From Planctomycetota bacterium (GTDB taxonomy: Bacteria > Planctomycetota > J058), in NCBI GenBank assembly GCA_023954375.1, contig JAMLIC010000051.1, forward strand, positions 1 to 64,000: 64,000 nucleotides of DNA, given 5' to 3'. Below the pieces are notes generated by a model. It saw only the letters and a program-made list of their open reading frames with translations. It had not been told where the DNA came from and searched no databases. Below are positions 1-8,471 of the stretch, one piece after another. Both the position numbers and the translations under genes were made by a program. Each line of letters starts with the position of its first letter. Within the stretch, counting starts at the first letter, position 1.

Positions 1-939
1 CCCCAGGCGCGGCGCCGCGCGGCGGGGCGCGCGCCCGACGAGGACCAGGCCGGCCGCCGCGTCGTGCGCGACGCACGCGCCGTCGGCGGGCTCGGGCGGA
101 TAGGCGAGCGGCAGGTGTCCGACCGCCGCCTCGAGGCGCAGGCCGTCGGGGTCGGGCAGGAGGCGCACGGCGACCTCGCCGCGCACGACGCGCAGGTGGC
201 GGTCCGGCGCGTCGGCGTCGACGACCCCCGGCGCCCCCTCGAGCGCCTCGAGCGCGCGGCGGCCGTCGACGCCCATCTGCAGGCCAGGGCCGAGGTACTC
301 CACCAGCCGCCCGACGGCGCGGACGTCGGGCGACGGGCGCACGCGGGCGTAGTAGGAGAGCTGCTCGAACGAGACCCGTCGCCCGGCGGTCCAGGAGCCG
401 TCCGCGCGGCGCTGCTGCTCGTAGGGCTCGACCACCGGCAGGGCGACGCCCGTGAGGCGCGCGCGCCAGACGATCCGCGTGGTCCGGCCGTAGCGGTCGG
501 CCGCCTCGGGCTCCGCGACGGCCGCGGCCGCGTCGAGCAGGCGCGCGAGCTCCTCGACGGGGGAGGCCGCGGTCGGCGGCGCGACCTCTGTCTGCAGGCA
601 GGCCAGCAGACGGTCGGCGACGGCCCACACGTGCTTGCAGTCGCCTTCGCTCGCGGCGTAGGGGCACGAGCACTCGGCGAAGAGGTCGCCCGGCCCGTCG
701 AGCCGCAGGCGCACCTGGTAGGGGCGCGCGGCGCGCCCCTGGACGGTCGCCGCGACGACCTCGGCCGACGTGACGCGCAGCTCGCCCACCCCGTCGCGCC
801 GCGACCGCCCGCGCCCCGCGAGGTCGGCGAGGTCTTCGAGGAGCAGGTCGAGCTCCTCGCACCAACGGTCGCGGAGGTCGGGGAGCCAGTCGACGTCCCA
901 GCGGAGCGGGGGCAAGGGGCGAGTCATGGGCGATGGCAT
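1..939 (-). CDS. SWIM zinc-finger protein, N-terminal part (runs off left edge)
   Basis: Reading leftward from ATG 939, 313 codons remain open to the window edge, so the C-terminus is missing. At about residues 95-115 there is a SWIM zinc-finger signature, CSCPYAASEGDCKHVW (CxC, spacer, CxH). In bacteria SWIM fingers at this position commonly start SNF2-family helicases or related DNA-binding proteins; the helicase part, if present, lies outside the window, so that role is inference. ATG 939 is preferred because GGAGG lies 8 bases upstream; a second in-frame ATG is at 927. The gene is divergent from the Rpn-like gene at 1032. No signal peptide is seen, so it should be cytoplasmic. Confidence 0.72.
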   Translation of the reverse strand, partial: MPSPMTRPLPPLRWDVDWLPDLRDRWCEELDLLLEDLADLAGRGRSRRDGVGELRVTSAEVVAATVQGRAARPYQVRLRLDGPGDLFAECSCPYAASEGDCKHVWAVADRLLACLQTEVAPPTAASPVEELARLLDAAAAVAEPEAADRYGRTTRIVWRARLTGVALPVVEPYEQQRRADGSWTAGRRVSFEQLSYYARVRPSPDVRAVGRLVEYLGPGLQMGVDGRRALEALEGAPGVVDADAPDRHLRVVRGEVAVRLLPDPDGLRLEAAVGHLPLAYPPEPADGACVAHDAAAGLVLVGRAPRRAAPRLG

Positions 940-1017
940 ACCATCCGCCTCCGACCGAGCGGGCGCGCGTCGCCGCGACACGAACAGAACCCGACCGCCG
1001 CTGTCGGTGGCCCGTCG

Positions 1018-1023
1018 TAGACT
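1018..1023 (+). promoter_or_regulatory. TAGACT -10 box, possible leaderless start
   Basis: TAGACT ends 8 bases before ATG 1032, and no Shine-Dalgarno sequence lies between (the spacer is only CG repeats). Transcription would begin at or next to the start codon. No good -35 hexamer is visible at 16-18 bases. Confidence 0.4.
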
Positions 1024-1031
1024 CGCGCGCG

Positions 1032-2057
1032 ATGGAGCGACCGCCCCGCACGCCGCACGACCGGCTGTTCAAGGCCGTGTTCTCGACCCCGAGCAACGCC
1101 TGGGTGTTGCTCGCAGCCGCCGGCCTGCCAGGTCGGCTCGTCGGCGCCGTGAGGGCGCTCAGGCCCGCTCCGGGCAGCGCCGTCGGCCGCGGGCTGACGG
1201 AGGTCCACCGCGACCTGGTGTTCTCGGCGCGGCTCGGCGACGGGGCGCTCCGTGTGGTGATCGAGCATCTGCGCCGCGAGGAGCCCCGGGCACCCCTCCG
1301 GGCGCTGGCCTACGTCGTCCGCGAGCTCGAGGCCTGGCGCCGGGGGACGCCGCCGTCCGCGCCCCTGCCCGCGGTGCTGGCGGTCGTGCACCAGGGGCGG
1401 CGGCCCTGGCAGGGCGCGCGCAAGCTCTCCCGCCACTTCGGCGTCTCCCCGCGGCTGCGCCGCGCGATCGGCCCGTACCTCCCGGCGTTCGAGATCGCCC
1501 TCCTCGACCTGGCCGTGACCTCGATCGCCCACCTCGAGCGCCTGAGCGGCCCGCCGCTGGCGCGGATCGCCCTGGTGGTCATGAAGCTGGCGGCGGACCC
1601 GCGGGCCGACCTCCTGGCGGCGCTCGACAGGCTGGCGGCGCTCCTCCGCGCGGCGAAGCGCCGGCCGGGCGGAGCCGAGGCGCTCGGTGAGGTCCTGGGC
1701 TATGCTCTCCATGTGAGGAGGGGCCTCGCCCCAGACATGCTCGCCGAGCGGCTCGCCATCGCCGTCGGCCGGAGAGCGACGGAGGAGATCATGAGCGCCA
1801 CGACGCGGGAGTGGATGGCAGAGGGCGCCAGGCGCGTCCTCGAGCGCGTCCTCCGGAGCCGGTTCGGTGAGGTCCCGGCGTCGGTCCGGGAGCGGCTCGA
1901 GGCCGCCAGCGCGACCGCGCTCGAGCGGTGGGCCGAGCGGGTCCTCAGCGCGGAGCGCCTCGAGGACGTCTTCGAGGCGCCGGCGCCGGCGCGTCCGAAG
2001 CGGAGCCCGCGCAGGAAGCCGCACTCAGCGGCGCTCCCGACGAAGCGCAAGAGCTGA
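1032..2057 (+). CDS. Rpn/YhgA-like PD-(D/E)XK nuclease (recombination-promoting nuclease family)
   Basis: 341 residues. The N-terminus HDRLFKAVFSTP, then DLVFSARLGDG, VVIEHLRREEP, PLRALAYVVREL and PLPAVLAVVHQG follow the Rpn/YhgA order of conserved blocks (PD-(D/E)XK nuclease fold); the DLVF aspartate and IEH glutamate are the likely metal ligands. The C-terminal block (RFGEVP, ERWAERVLSAERLEDVF) is the helical tail usual in this family. Known members are RecA-independent DNA endonucleases and are often selfish or multicopy. The start at 1032 matches the family N-terminus; an in-frame start at 933 would add non-conserved sequence. No Shine-Dalgarno is seen. A broken copy of the 3' part follows directly downstream. 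Confidence 0.8.
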   Translation: MERPPRTPHDRLFKAVFSTPSNAWVLLAAAGLPGRLVGAVRALRPAPGSAVGRGLTEVHRDLVFSARLGDGALRVVIEHLRREEPRAPLRALAYVVRELEAWRRGTPPSAPLPAVLAVVHQGRRPWQGARKLSRHFGVSPRLRRAIGPYLPAFEIALLDLAVTSIAHLERLSGPPLARIALVVMKLAADPRADLLAALDRLAALLRAAKRRPGGAEALGEVLGYALHVRRGLAPDMLAERLAIAVGRRATEEIMSATTREWMAEGARRVLERVLRSRFGEVPASVRERLEAASATALERWAERVLSAERLEDVFEAPAPARPKRSPRRKPHSAALPTKRKS

Positions 2058-2330
2058 TCGGGTGAGCGGAGTCGCTCGCCGAGCGGCTCGCCGTCGCCGT
2101 CGGTCGGAGAGCGACGGAGGAGATTCATGAGCGCCACCACGCGGGAGTGGTTGGCAGAGGGCGCCAGGCGCGTCCTCGAGCGCGTCCTCCGGAGTCGGTT
2201 CGGTGAGATCCCGGCGGCCAACGCGACCGCTCTCGAGCGGTGGGCCGAGCGGATCCGCAGCGCGGAGCGGCTCGAGGACGTCTTCGGCGCCCGCCGAAGC
2301 ACAGCTCCCGCAGGAAGCCGCGCTGATTCA
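1741..2330 (+). repeat. Tandem partial duplication of the Rpn 3' end
   Basis: The unit starting at 1741 (tcgccgagcggctcgcc) recurs from 2076 with only scattered substitutions, one extra T near 2127, and a short deletion after the FGEIPA segment. Copy one spans about 1741-2020 and copy two about 2076-2330. Confidence 0.8.
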
Positions 2331-2387
2331 CCCCGAGGGCGGCTCGCTCACCCGAGCGGCCCCTCGCGGTCGAACAGGGCCACGTAG
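2076..2387 (+). pseudogene. Decayed duplicate of the Rpn-like C-terminus
   Basis: From ATG 2127 the frame reads MSATTREWLAEGARRVLERV..., nearly identical to the last ~85 residues of the gene just upstream, then about ten residues are lost and the frame runs into unrelated sequence ending at 2387. The nuclease core is absent. The stretch 2076-2126 still matches the parent DNA, but an extra base before the ATG puts it out of frame. It looks like a recent tandem duplication that is decaying, although an 86-residue product from 2127 cannot be excluded. Confidence 0.65.
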
Positions 2388-2510
2388 GGCTCGTAGCGGA
2401 ACCTTCGGTTGCGCGCGAAGCCGGTGATCTCCTTCAGCAGGCCGCGCCGCTCGAGGTCGTTGACGAGGCTGTTGGCCGTCGCGAAGGTGCCTGACGAACG
2501 AACTGCCCGG
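2348..2510 (-). pseudogene. Fic family C-terminal winged-helix remnant
   Basis: The last ~50 codons of this frame read TFATANSLVNDLERRGLLKE, then ITGFARNRRFRYEPYVALFD, the typical C-terminal helix-turn-helix of Fic/DOC adenylyltransferases (end of a recognition helix, then TGRxRNRxFxYxxY). No HPFxxGNGR catalytic motif occurs upstream: the frame enters a visibly AT-richer segment (about 2520-2610) with no protein-like sequence. I therefore read it as the 3' end of a deleted fic gene. Stop TGA is at 2348-2350. Confidence 0.6.
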
Positions 2511-2640
2511 ACCGCTCTGGCTTCATGTTCTTGTTCCACCGAAGTGAAGCAAGGGTCCTCGATGGCTCTCTGTGTTATCGCGCCTCGCGTTTCGTTGAAA
2601 CACAACCATGGGTGCTCCAGGGCAAGCCCTGGCGCGCGCG

Positions 2641-2922
2641 TCAGGTCGGTCCGTCGGGCGAGCTGCAGGGGAGGCCCACGTGCCGCGCGAGGCGGTCGAG
2701 GAGCTCGCCTTGCCGGCGGACCTCGCGGAGCAGGGTGACGAGCAGTTCGCGGTCGCCCGTCAGCTCGTCGTCGGTCGGGACCGTCCGGCTCAGCCCTCGC
2801 CGAACGTGCTGGCTCTCCGCATCGCCCGCGAAGCGCGCGGCGAGCATGGCCGGGTAGCGGGCGGCCGCCTCGCGCTGGGCCTCGACCTCGGCCTGGATCC
2901 GGCTCCGCTTCTTGTTGATCAC
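2641..2922 (-). CDS. Small hypothetical protein, helical
   Basis: 93 residues from GTG 2922, which has GGAGGG about nine bases upstream; this favours the short form over the longer frame that opens at 3177 with low-complexity sequence. The product begins VINKKRSRIQAEVEAQ and is charged, probably all-helical, ending with a leucine-rich amphipathic segment (LLVTLLREVRRQGELLDRLA) that could form a coiled coil. No signal peptide, transmembrane segment or known motif is seen. It follows the Fic remnant region on the same strand. Function unknown. Confidence 0.5.
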   Translation of the reverse strand: MINKKRSRIQAEVEAQREAAARYPAMLAARFAGDAESQHVRRGLSRTVPTDDELTGDRELLVTLLREVRRQGELLDRLARHVGLPCSSPDGPT

Positions 2923-3152
2923 GGGGGCGCCCCTCCGACGTGGAGGTTCTACACCCGGACACCGACATCTTCTCCACACCGTCCACACGCCTGCCAGGTG
3001 CCTCTCGGGAGGCTTCAAGCTCCGACAGTTGCACCTCCCGTGGGATCGCGCGCTCGCCGCGGACGTCCACGTTCGGGAGTTGTTTGACCGGGCAAGTGCA
3101 ACGGAGGCAACGCGTTCTGCGCGGGGCACGGGCGGACTTCGCAGACGACGCC

Positions 3153-3158
3153 TACACT
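3153..3158 (+). promoter_or_regulatory. TACACT -10 box of the first VWA gene
   Basis: TACACT is followed by a leader containing a run of six Gs and AAGGACATG. The same arrangement (TATGCT, G6 run, AAGGACATG) precedes the paralogous gene at 9832. No clear -35 hexamer is seen. Confidence 0.35.
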
Positions 3159-3191
3159 GCGGAGCGAGGGGGGCCACGGTGACTGAAGGAC

Positions 3192-3908
3192 ATGCAGTCC
3201 GCGCTCTTCCTCGTCTCGTTCGTGTTGTTTCAGGTGGCCCCCGGCCACGGGCAGCCCTACCCCCACGGGCTGCCCTACCAGCCCGACCTCGACCTGCCGG
3301 TGCTACCCGAGAGCTACGACCCGTCGCGCCAGCCGCCGCCCGTGCCGCCGCCGCGCGACACGCGAGACCCCAGGGACGAGCCGCCGCCGGTGTTCTTCGG
3401 CGAGGAGATCCCGGTCGAGGCCGACAGCCTGATCTTCGTCCTCGACTTCAGCGGGAGCATGGTGATCGCCGACCGGATCCACCACCTCAAGCTCGAGTTC
3501 GAGCGCGCGGTGAACGCGCTCCCGCAAACGTTCCACTTCAACGTGGTCGCCTATCGCTGCGACCTGCAGACGTGGTCCAAGGAGCGGCAACGCGCCACGC
3601 CCGAGGCCAAGGCCAGCGCGATCGCCTGGGTCCACAAGCTCAACGCGGCCGACGGCACCGCCACCGGTCCGGCCGTCGCCCTCGCGCTCGGCGACAAGGG
3701 CAACGTCACCGTCGTCCTCCTCACCGACGGCGCGCCGACGTGCGGCGCCATGGGCTTCGAGGCGCACCGGTCCATGATCCGCAACGCCAACTCGCAGGGC
3801 GCGACGATCAACGTGTTCGGGATCGCCGCGTTCGACGAGTACCGCACGTTCTGCCTGAACGTCGCGCGCGACTCGAACGGCAGCTACTGGGACGTCCCGC
3901 TCGACTAG
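3192..3908 (+). CDS. Secreted von Willebrand factor A domain protein (paralog 1)
   Basis: 238 residues. Residues 1-20 form a short signal peptide (SALFLVSFVLFQVAPGHGQ), followed by a Pro-rich linker and a VWA domain from about residue 75. The MIDAS motif is complete in outline: DFSGSM, a conserved Thr region (GTATGPAVALAL) and LLTDGAPTCG. A conserved block DEPPPVFFGEEIP precedes the domain. Four Cys residues in the domain could pair outside the cytoplasm. VWA domains of this type bind a partner through a divalent metal; the partner is unknown. The paralog at 9832 shares the whole layout and even the 5' leader, and both flank the giant lipoprotein, hinting at a shared surface role. The stop overlaps the convergent gene at 3905 by four bases. 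Confidence 0.85.
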   Translation: MQSALFLVSFVLFQVAPGHGQPYPHGLPYQPDLDLPVLPESYDPSRQPPPVPPPRDTRDPRDEPPPVFFGEEIPVEADSLIFVLDFSGSMVIADRIHHLKLEFERAVNALPQTFHFNVVAYRCDLQTWSKERQRATPEAKASAIAWVHKLNAADGTATGPAVALALGDKGNVTVVLLTDGAPTCGAMGFEAHRSMIRNANSQGATINVFGIAAFDEYRTFCLNVARDSNGSYWDVPLD

Positions 3909-4408
3909 CGGCGGCGCTCGAGATAGCTCTCCGCCAGCTCGGCGACCTCCGGCGTGGGCGGGCGGCTCGCGAGGCGCATCAACGCGCCGTCCCCGCCCGG
4001 GACCCGGCTCAGGATCCCGAGCGCGCCGAGCAGCACCGTGCGCTCGGTCGGGTCCTCGGCCAGGTCGCGGACGAGCTCCTCGGCCGCGTCGACCGTCTCC
4101 TCGGGGCGTCGCTCCTCGAGCTTGCGGAGGGCGACCAGCCGAGCCGTCGGGGCGAGGGGGCGCTCCGGCGTGACCACCGGCGCGGGACGCGTCGGCCGTG
4201 GGGCTTCCTGGGGCGGGGGCGGCGCGAGCTCGAGCCCTGGTGACGGGGACGGGGTCGGCGCCGGCGGCGCCTCGGGCGCGGGAACCGCCAGGGCGCTGGT
4301 GGTGGGCGCCGGCGGAGCGGCCGCCGGCTCGCCCTCGCGCAGGAGGAGGGCACAAGGCAGGAGGAGGAGGAGGCTCGCCCCGACGGCGGCGTAGAGCGTT
4401 CGTCCCAT
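3905..4408 (-). CDS. Membrane-anchored Pro-rich protein with HEAT-like tail
   Basis: 167 residues from ATG 4408; the longer frame from 4447 adds no recognisable sequence. One N-terminal membrane segment (TLYAAVGASLLLLLPCALLL) is followed by ~70 residues of Ala/Pro-rich linker and an alpha-helical C-terminus (about 95-167) with the spacing of HEAT-like helices (VALRKLEERRPEETVDAAEE, then LAEDPTERTVLLGALGILSR). Similar short helical repeats occur in the HEAT-PDZ protein at 29381. It probably sits in the inner membrane with the tail in the periplasm. Specific function unknown. Confidence 0.65.
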   Translation of the reverse strand: MGRTLYAAVGASLLLLLPCALLLREGEPAAAPPAPTTSALAVPAPEAPPAPTPSPSPGLELAPPPPQEAPRPTRPAPVVTPERPLAPTARLVALRKLEERRPEETVDAAEELVRDLAEDPTERTVLLGALGILSRVPGGDGALMRLASRPPTPEVAELAESYLERRR

Positions 4409-4476
4409 CGTGGGCGGGATTCTCGCAGCGACGGCGCAGGACGACAAGCGACGGACCTCCGGGAACGTCCGGAAAC

Positions 4477-4510
4477 GAAGGAGGCCGGAGCGTTCGCTCC
4501 GGCCTCCTTC
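4477..4510 (-). terminator. Strong hairpin terminator (first of two)
   Basis: GAAGGAGGCCGGAGCG is followed by TT and its exact reverse complement, giving a perfect 16-bp inverted repeat. It lies after the stop of the minus-strand lipoprotein gene (4557). The flanks are not T-rich, as is usual at this GC content. Confidence 0.7.
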
Positions 4511-4520
4511 TCAACTGTCC

Positions 4521-4544
4521 GGACCGGAGCCAAGGCTCCGGTCC
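4521..4544 (-). terminator. Hairpin terminator (second, nearest the stop codon)
   Basis: GGACCGGAGCC, AA, GGCTCCGGTCC: an 11-bp perfect inverted repeat 12 bases after the lipoprotein stop. With the hairpin at 4477-4510 it forms a tandem terminator. Confidence 0.65.
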
Positions 4545-4556
4545 GCGGGTCAGGCG

Positions 4557-7500
4557 CTAGTTGTCGTTGACGAACAGCGTCTGGACCGGGTTGCCCGTCG
4601 CGCCGTTCGCCGGCTCGACGACCAGGTTGGTGGGCACCCCATTGGTCAGTGGAATGTTCGTGCCCGCCTGCGTCGCGTTGAGGCGGACGACGCCGTTCTT
4701 GCCGGTGATCGAGCCCGAGCCGCCCGTGACGGTGACCGTCGACGGACCGGCGAACGTGATCCCGGTGGCGCTCGTGGTGGCGTTGTTCGTCACCTCGAAC
4801 ACACCGGCGTCACCACCCACCGTCGGCCCGGCGCCACCCGCGAGGTTGGCCCGGAACTGGACGCCGGCCGCGCCGAACGCAATCGTGCTGTTCGCCGTGC
4901 CGGTGACGAGGATGTTACCGGCCGTCCCGCCCACCGACTGCGGGAAGGTCGAGTTACCGCCCGCCGCCGACCAGGTCGTCGCCGCGGTCGAAGCCACCGC
5001 GAACGTCGACGCCGCCGCGCCGTTGCAGCGGACCGCGATCTGACCGCCGGAGCCGCCCGGACCGGCGTTGTTGGCGCCGCCCGAGACGTTGATCCCGGAG
5101 TTGATCACCAGGATCCCGAGGGGGTTCCCGTCGCCGATCACCACGACGCCGCCGAAGCAGCCGCTCGCCGGCGTGCCGTTGGCGTTCAGCGTCCCGCTGC
5201 CGTTGTCGCCGCCGCGCGCCGAGAGGGCCGTCGTCGTGCGGATCGTGACGATCTGCTCGTTCACGGCCACGTTCGCGGCGTTGACGCCACCGATGTAAAT
5301 GCCGCCGTTGCCGTTGCCCTCCGCGGCACCGCCGAAGCCGTCGCCGCTGCGGAGCGACTGCCCCACCGGCAGACCGCCGGCGCCGCGGCCCGAGCCGTCG
5401 GCGCTGAGCGTGTAGGAGTTGTCGACCAGGATCGCCGGGACGCCGGCGCCCCCGTTCGCGACCGCCGCACGCACCTGGATACGGCCACCCCAGCCGTTCG
5501 GACCGTCACCGTCGACGCGCGCGACGGCGGCGCCGGTGAGGTTCACGACCGAGGTCGTCGTCCCGCCCGTCGCCGCGATCTCGATCTGGCCGCCGTGACC
5601 CAGCGCCGAGCCGGTGCCACGCGCCGTGATCTGACCCGCCGAGTGGTTGACGACGCCGTTGCCACGGATCCGGATACGGCCACCCTTGCCGCCGACGTCC
5701 TGCGTGGGGTCGACGGTCTGGTCCTCGCTGCGCACGAAGGCCGGGGTGAGGGTCAGCGGGCCGGTGCCCTCGTTGAAGATGTCGATCAGGCCCGAGTTGG
5801 CCGCCGTGCCGGCGTGCCCGCCGGAGACGAGGAGCTCGGCCGTGGTCTCCAGGACGATGCTGCCGGCGGCCTGGGGCTCCTGGAGCACGTGGAGGAGCAT
5901 GTTGCCGACGCCGCTGCCGAAGCCCGCCGGCCGGTCGTTGTCGACCGTCAGCTTGCCCCGCACCGTGATCACCCCCGCGTCCTCGGTCCGGAGCGTGAGG
6001 TTGATGTCGTTCGGGGCGGCCGCGCCGAAGCCGGCCGCCGTGACGACCGCCTGCTGCGCGATGACGACGTTACCGCCGTCGGTCTGCGCCGCCGTGCCGG
6101 CCGGGACGCGCGAGCCCGTGATCAGGATCCGACCAGGCTGCGGGACGACCGCCGCCCGGACCTTGCCCGCACGGGCGAAGATCGAGCCGCTGACCTCGAC
6201 GCGGTCACGCGGGTTCGTCCCGGTGAGCTGCACCTTCTGCACGTTGTCCTGGCGCACCGTGATCAGGTTCGAGCCGCCCTGCGCCTCGCTCCCGAGCTTG
6301 GTGAGGGTCACGGTCGCCTGGTAGGTCCCCGGGACGACGTTACCCGTCGCCTCGTAGGTGAACGTGTCCGTCGTCACGCTCGTGACGCGACGGTCAGCCG
6401 CGTTGGCCGCAGCCGCGCTCGCCCCCGACACCGTGACAAGGTCACCCACGGTCGCGCCGTGGGCCGGCCAGTGCACGGTCACGGTGGTCCCGGCCGTGCC
6501 CGTCCGCGAGACGACGAACGAGCCGCTGCTGACGTCGCCGCCCTTGCTCACGTTACCGCCGTCGGCCTGCAGGAGCCCCTGCATGAGCAGGTGCGTCGTG
6601 TTCTCGGCCAGCGGACCCGTCTGGAACGCGTTCGCGCCCAGCGTCGTGTTCGCGATGCCCGAGTCCAGCACGATCGCGCCGGCGCGACCACCCCGGAACT
6701 GACCGACGTCGCCGCAGCTGCCGCCGTCCGTGATCACGCGCCCGGTGGTCTCGACGGTGAGGCGCTCGCCAGCCAGCGTCACGGTGTTGCCGTTACCGCC
6801 GGCGTTGTCCGCCGCGCCGAGAGCGCCAACGGCCCCGAACGTGTAGAAGCCACCACGGGCGCCCACGAAGCCCGAGAGGACCAGGTGACCGACGTCCTCG
6901 GCGGCGGAGCCGCCGTTCTGCATGCCGGCGCGGATCGTGACCGTGCTCGCGTCACCACCCCGGTTTGCGCCGCCGACCGGGGAGGCCGAGTTGGCCGACC
7001 GGGCCGGGGAGCCGCCGTTGGCGAGGATCACGCCGCTCAGCGTCACGCCCGTGTTGCCGTCCGCCGCGATGGCGCCCGCGTTGCCGCCACGGTTCTCCGT
7101 GCCGTGGAACGCCCCATCGGCGCGGGCCGCGCGGACCCAACCGCCGCTCGAGTCGACGACGCCGGCCATGGTCACCGTCTGCGCGGTGGCCTCGGCGGCC
7201 GTCGCCTCATTGAACTGGTCGACTCCGAACGAGATCGCGCCGCCGTTGCCGCCGCCCGAGTCGCCGCCGCCGCCGATCGCGACCAGGGCGCTCCCCGCCG
7301 CCATCGAGAACGGACCCTCCTGGACGCGGGCGCCGTTGGTGAAGTGGATGAAGCCCGCGGGCCCACCCGTGCCGGTCGGCCCCTGGATCGTCCCCGCCGC
7401 CCCGACCATGGAGAGGCTGCCGACGATCGAGTTCGAGCCGCCGTTCGACAGGAGCACCGGCCGCCCGGCCGCGTTGCCGATGTTCACCCGGCGGGCCGTG

Positions 7501-8471
7501 ATCGTCACGTCGCCGCCGCGGCCCGCCGGCGCGTTGAGGGCGTCCCCGCCCCGCGCGTCGATCCGGCCGTTGAAGATCAGGTCGTTCTGGTTCGCGGCGT
7601 CGATGCCGGCGGTGATGATCACCTCACCCGCCGCCTTCGCGCCCTGGGCGCCGTCGGTCGAGAGCGCGATCGCGTCGCCACCCTTGGTGATGATCGTGGT
7701 CGACCCATCGATGCGGATCGGCCCCGCCCGGGTGGCGATCGTGACCGACTGGCCGATGGTCGTGTCGGTGGCCGTGATCACGATGGGCAGGCCCACCGTG
7801 GCCTGGACCATGCCCCCGCCGCTGGCGTTCAGCGTGGACCCGCTGATCTGGACGGGCGAGACGCCCGGGCCAGCCACGGTGATGTCGGTGCGGACGGTGA
7901 TCGCGCCGGCCGCCGTCGCCGCCGCGAGCCCACGAACGCCGTTCGTCCTGAAGGTGCTGTTCTGGACGTCGACGGTGCCCACGTTCGCGCTGCAGCCGTT
8001 GATGAGCAGCGTCCCCGAGGCGTTGGCCGGGATCGCCCGACGATCGGTCAGGTCGATCGTGCAGTTGATGAACTGAATCGTGGCCTCGGCGTTGATCGTG
8101 AGGCTCGCCGGCTGCGCGCCCGCGGCGCCGCCGCAGCGGATGGTCACGTTGCGGAAGACGACCGGGCCGGTGCCGGTGAAGTTCCAGGTCGTCGCGGTCG
8201 TGCCGGGCAGATCGATCGTGCCGCCCACCACGAGCACGCCGGTGCCGGTGGCCTGACCGACCGCGCCCGTGGCCGCGAGCGTGGTCTTGATCGCGGCAGG
8301 CGTGTCCACGGCGGTGCCCGCCATGGCATCGGCCGCCGGGGTGAAGGCCGTCGCGGCCCCCAGGGTCACGCCCGCCTCGGCCGCGGTGATGCCGCCGTCA
8401 CGCGAGCTGATCGCGATGTCGCCGCCGGTGCCCGCCGCGATGGCGGCGCGCGCGTTGTTGCCGCCGCGCGT
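4557..8471 (-). CDS. Giant repetitive surface lipoprotein, C-terminal part after a frameshift
   Basis: About 1,300 residues rich in Gly, Ala, Thr, Val and Asn, made of short strand-turn units such as GGRAGAIVLDSG, GNAGAIAADGN and GKGGRIRIRGNG repeated every ~20-30 residues. This is the look of a right-handed parallel beta-helix, as in filamentous-haemagglutinin or adhesin-type proteins; the fold is inferred. No catalytic motif is recognisable. It is the direct continuation of the lipoprotein N-terminus at 8398-9366: coding character passes from one frame to the other at 8473-8475, where one extra A (minus strand) breaks the frame. Translation alone could restart at GTG 8369, but that product would have no signal peptide. 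Two terminators follow. Confidence 0.75.
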   Translation of the reverse strand, partial: TRGGNNARAAIAAGTGGDIAISSRDGGITAAEAGVTLGAATAFTPAADAMAGTAVDTPAAIKTTLAATGAVGQATGTGVLVVGGTIDLPGTTATTWNFTGTGPVVFRNVTIRCGGAAGAQPASLTINAEATIQFINCTIDLTDRRAIPANASGTLLINGCSANVGTVDVQNSTFRTNGVRGLAAATAAGAITVRTDITVAGPGVSPVQISGSTLNASGGGMVQATVGLPIVITATDTTIGQSVTIATRAGPIRIDGSTTIITKGGDAIALSTDGAQGAKAAGEVIITAGIDAANQNDLIFNGRIDARGGDALNAPAGRGGDVTITARRVNIGNAAGRPVLLSNGGSNSIVGSLSMVGAAGTIQGPTGTGGPAGFIHFTNGARVQEGPFSMAAGSALVAIGGGGDSGGGNGGAISFGVDQFNEATAAEATAQTVTMAGVVDSSGGWVRAARADGAFHGTENRGGNAGAIAADGNTGVTLSGVILANGGSPARSANSASPVGGANRGGDASTVTIRAGMQNGGSAAEDVGHLVLSGFVGARGGFYTFGAVGALGAADNAGGNGNTVTLAGERLTVETTGRVITDGGSCGDVGQFRGGRAGAIVLDSGIANTTLGANAFQTGPLAENTTHLLMQGLLQADGGNVSKGGDVSSGSFVVSRTGTAGTTVTVHWPAHGATVGDLVTVSGASAAAANAADRRVTSVTTDTFTYEATGNVVPGTYQATVTLTKLGSEAQGGSNLITVRQDNVQKVQLTGTNPRDRVEVSGSIFARAGKVRAAVVPQPGRILITGSRVPAGTAAQTDGGNVVIAQQAVVTAAGFGAAAPNDINLTLRTEDAGVITVRGKLTVDNDRPAGFGSGVGNMLLHVLQEPQAAGSIVLETTAELLVSGGHAGTAANSGLIDIFNEGTGPLTLTPAFVRSEDQTVDPTQDVGGKGGRIRIRGNGVVNHSAGQITARGTGSALGHGGQIEIAATGGTTTSVVNLTGAAVARVDGDGPNGWGGRIQVRAAVANGGAGVPAILVDNSYTLSADGSGRGAGGLPVGQSLRSGDGFGGAAEGNGNGGIYIGGVNAANVAVNEQIVTIRTTTALSARGGDNGSGTLNANGTPASGCFGGVVVIGDGNPLGILVINSGINVSGGANNAGPGGSGGQIAVRCNGAAASTFAVASTAATTWSAAGGNSTFPQSVGGTAGNILVTGTANSTIAFGAAGVQFRANLAGGAGPTVGGDAGVFEVTNNATTSATGITFAGPSTVTVTGGSGSITGKNGVVRLNATQAGTNIPLTNGVPTNLVVEPANGATGNPVQTLFVNDN

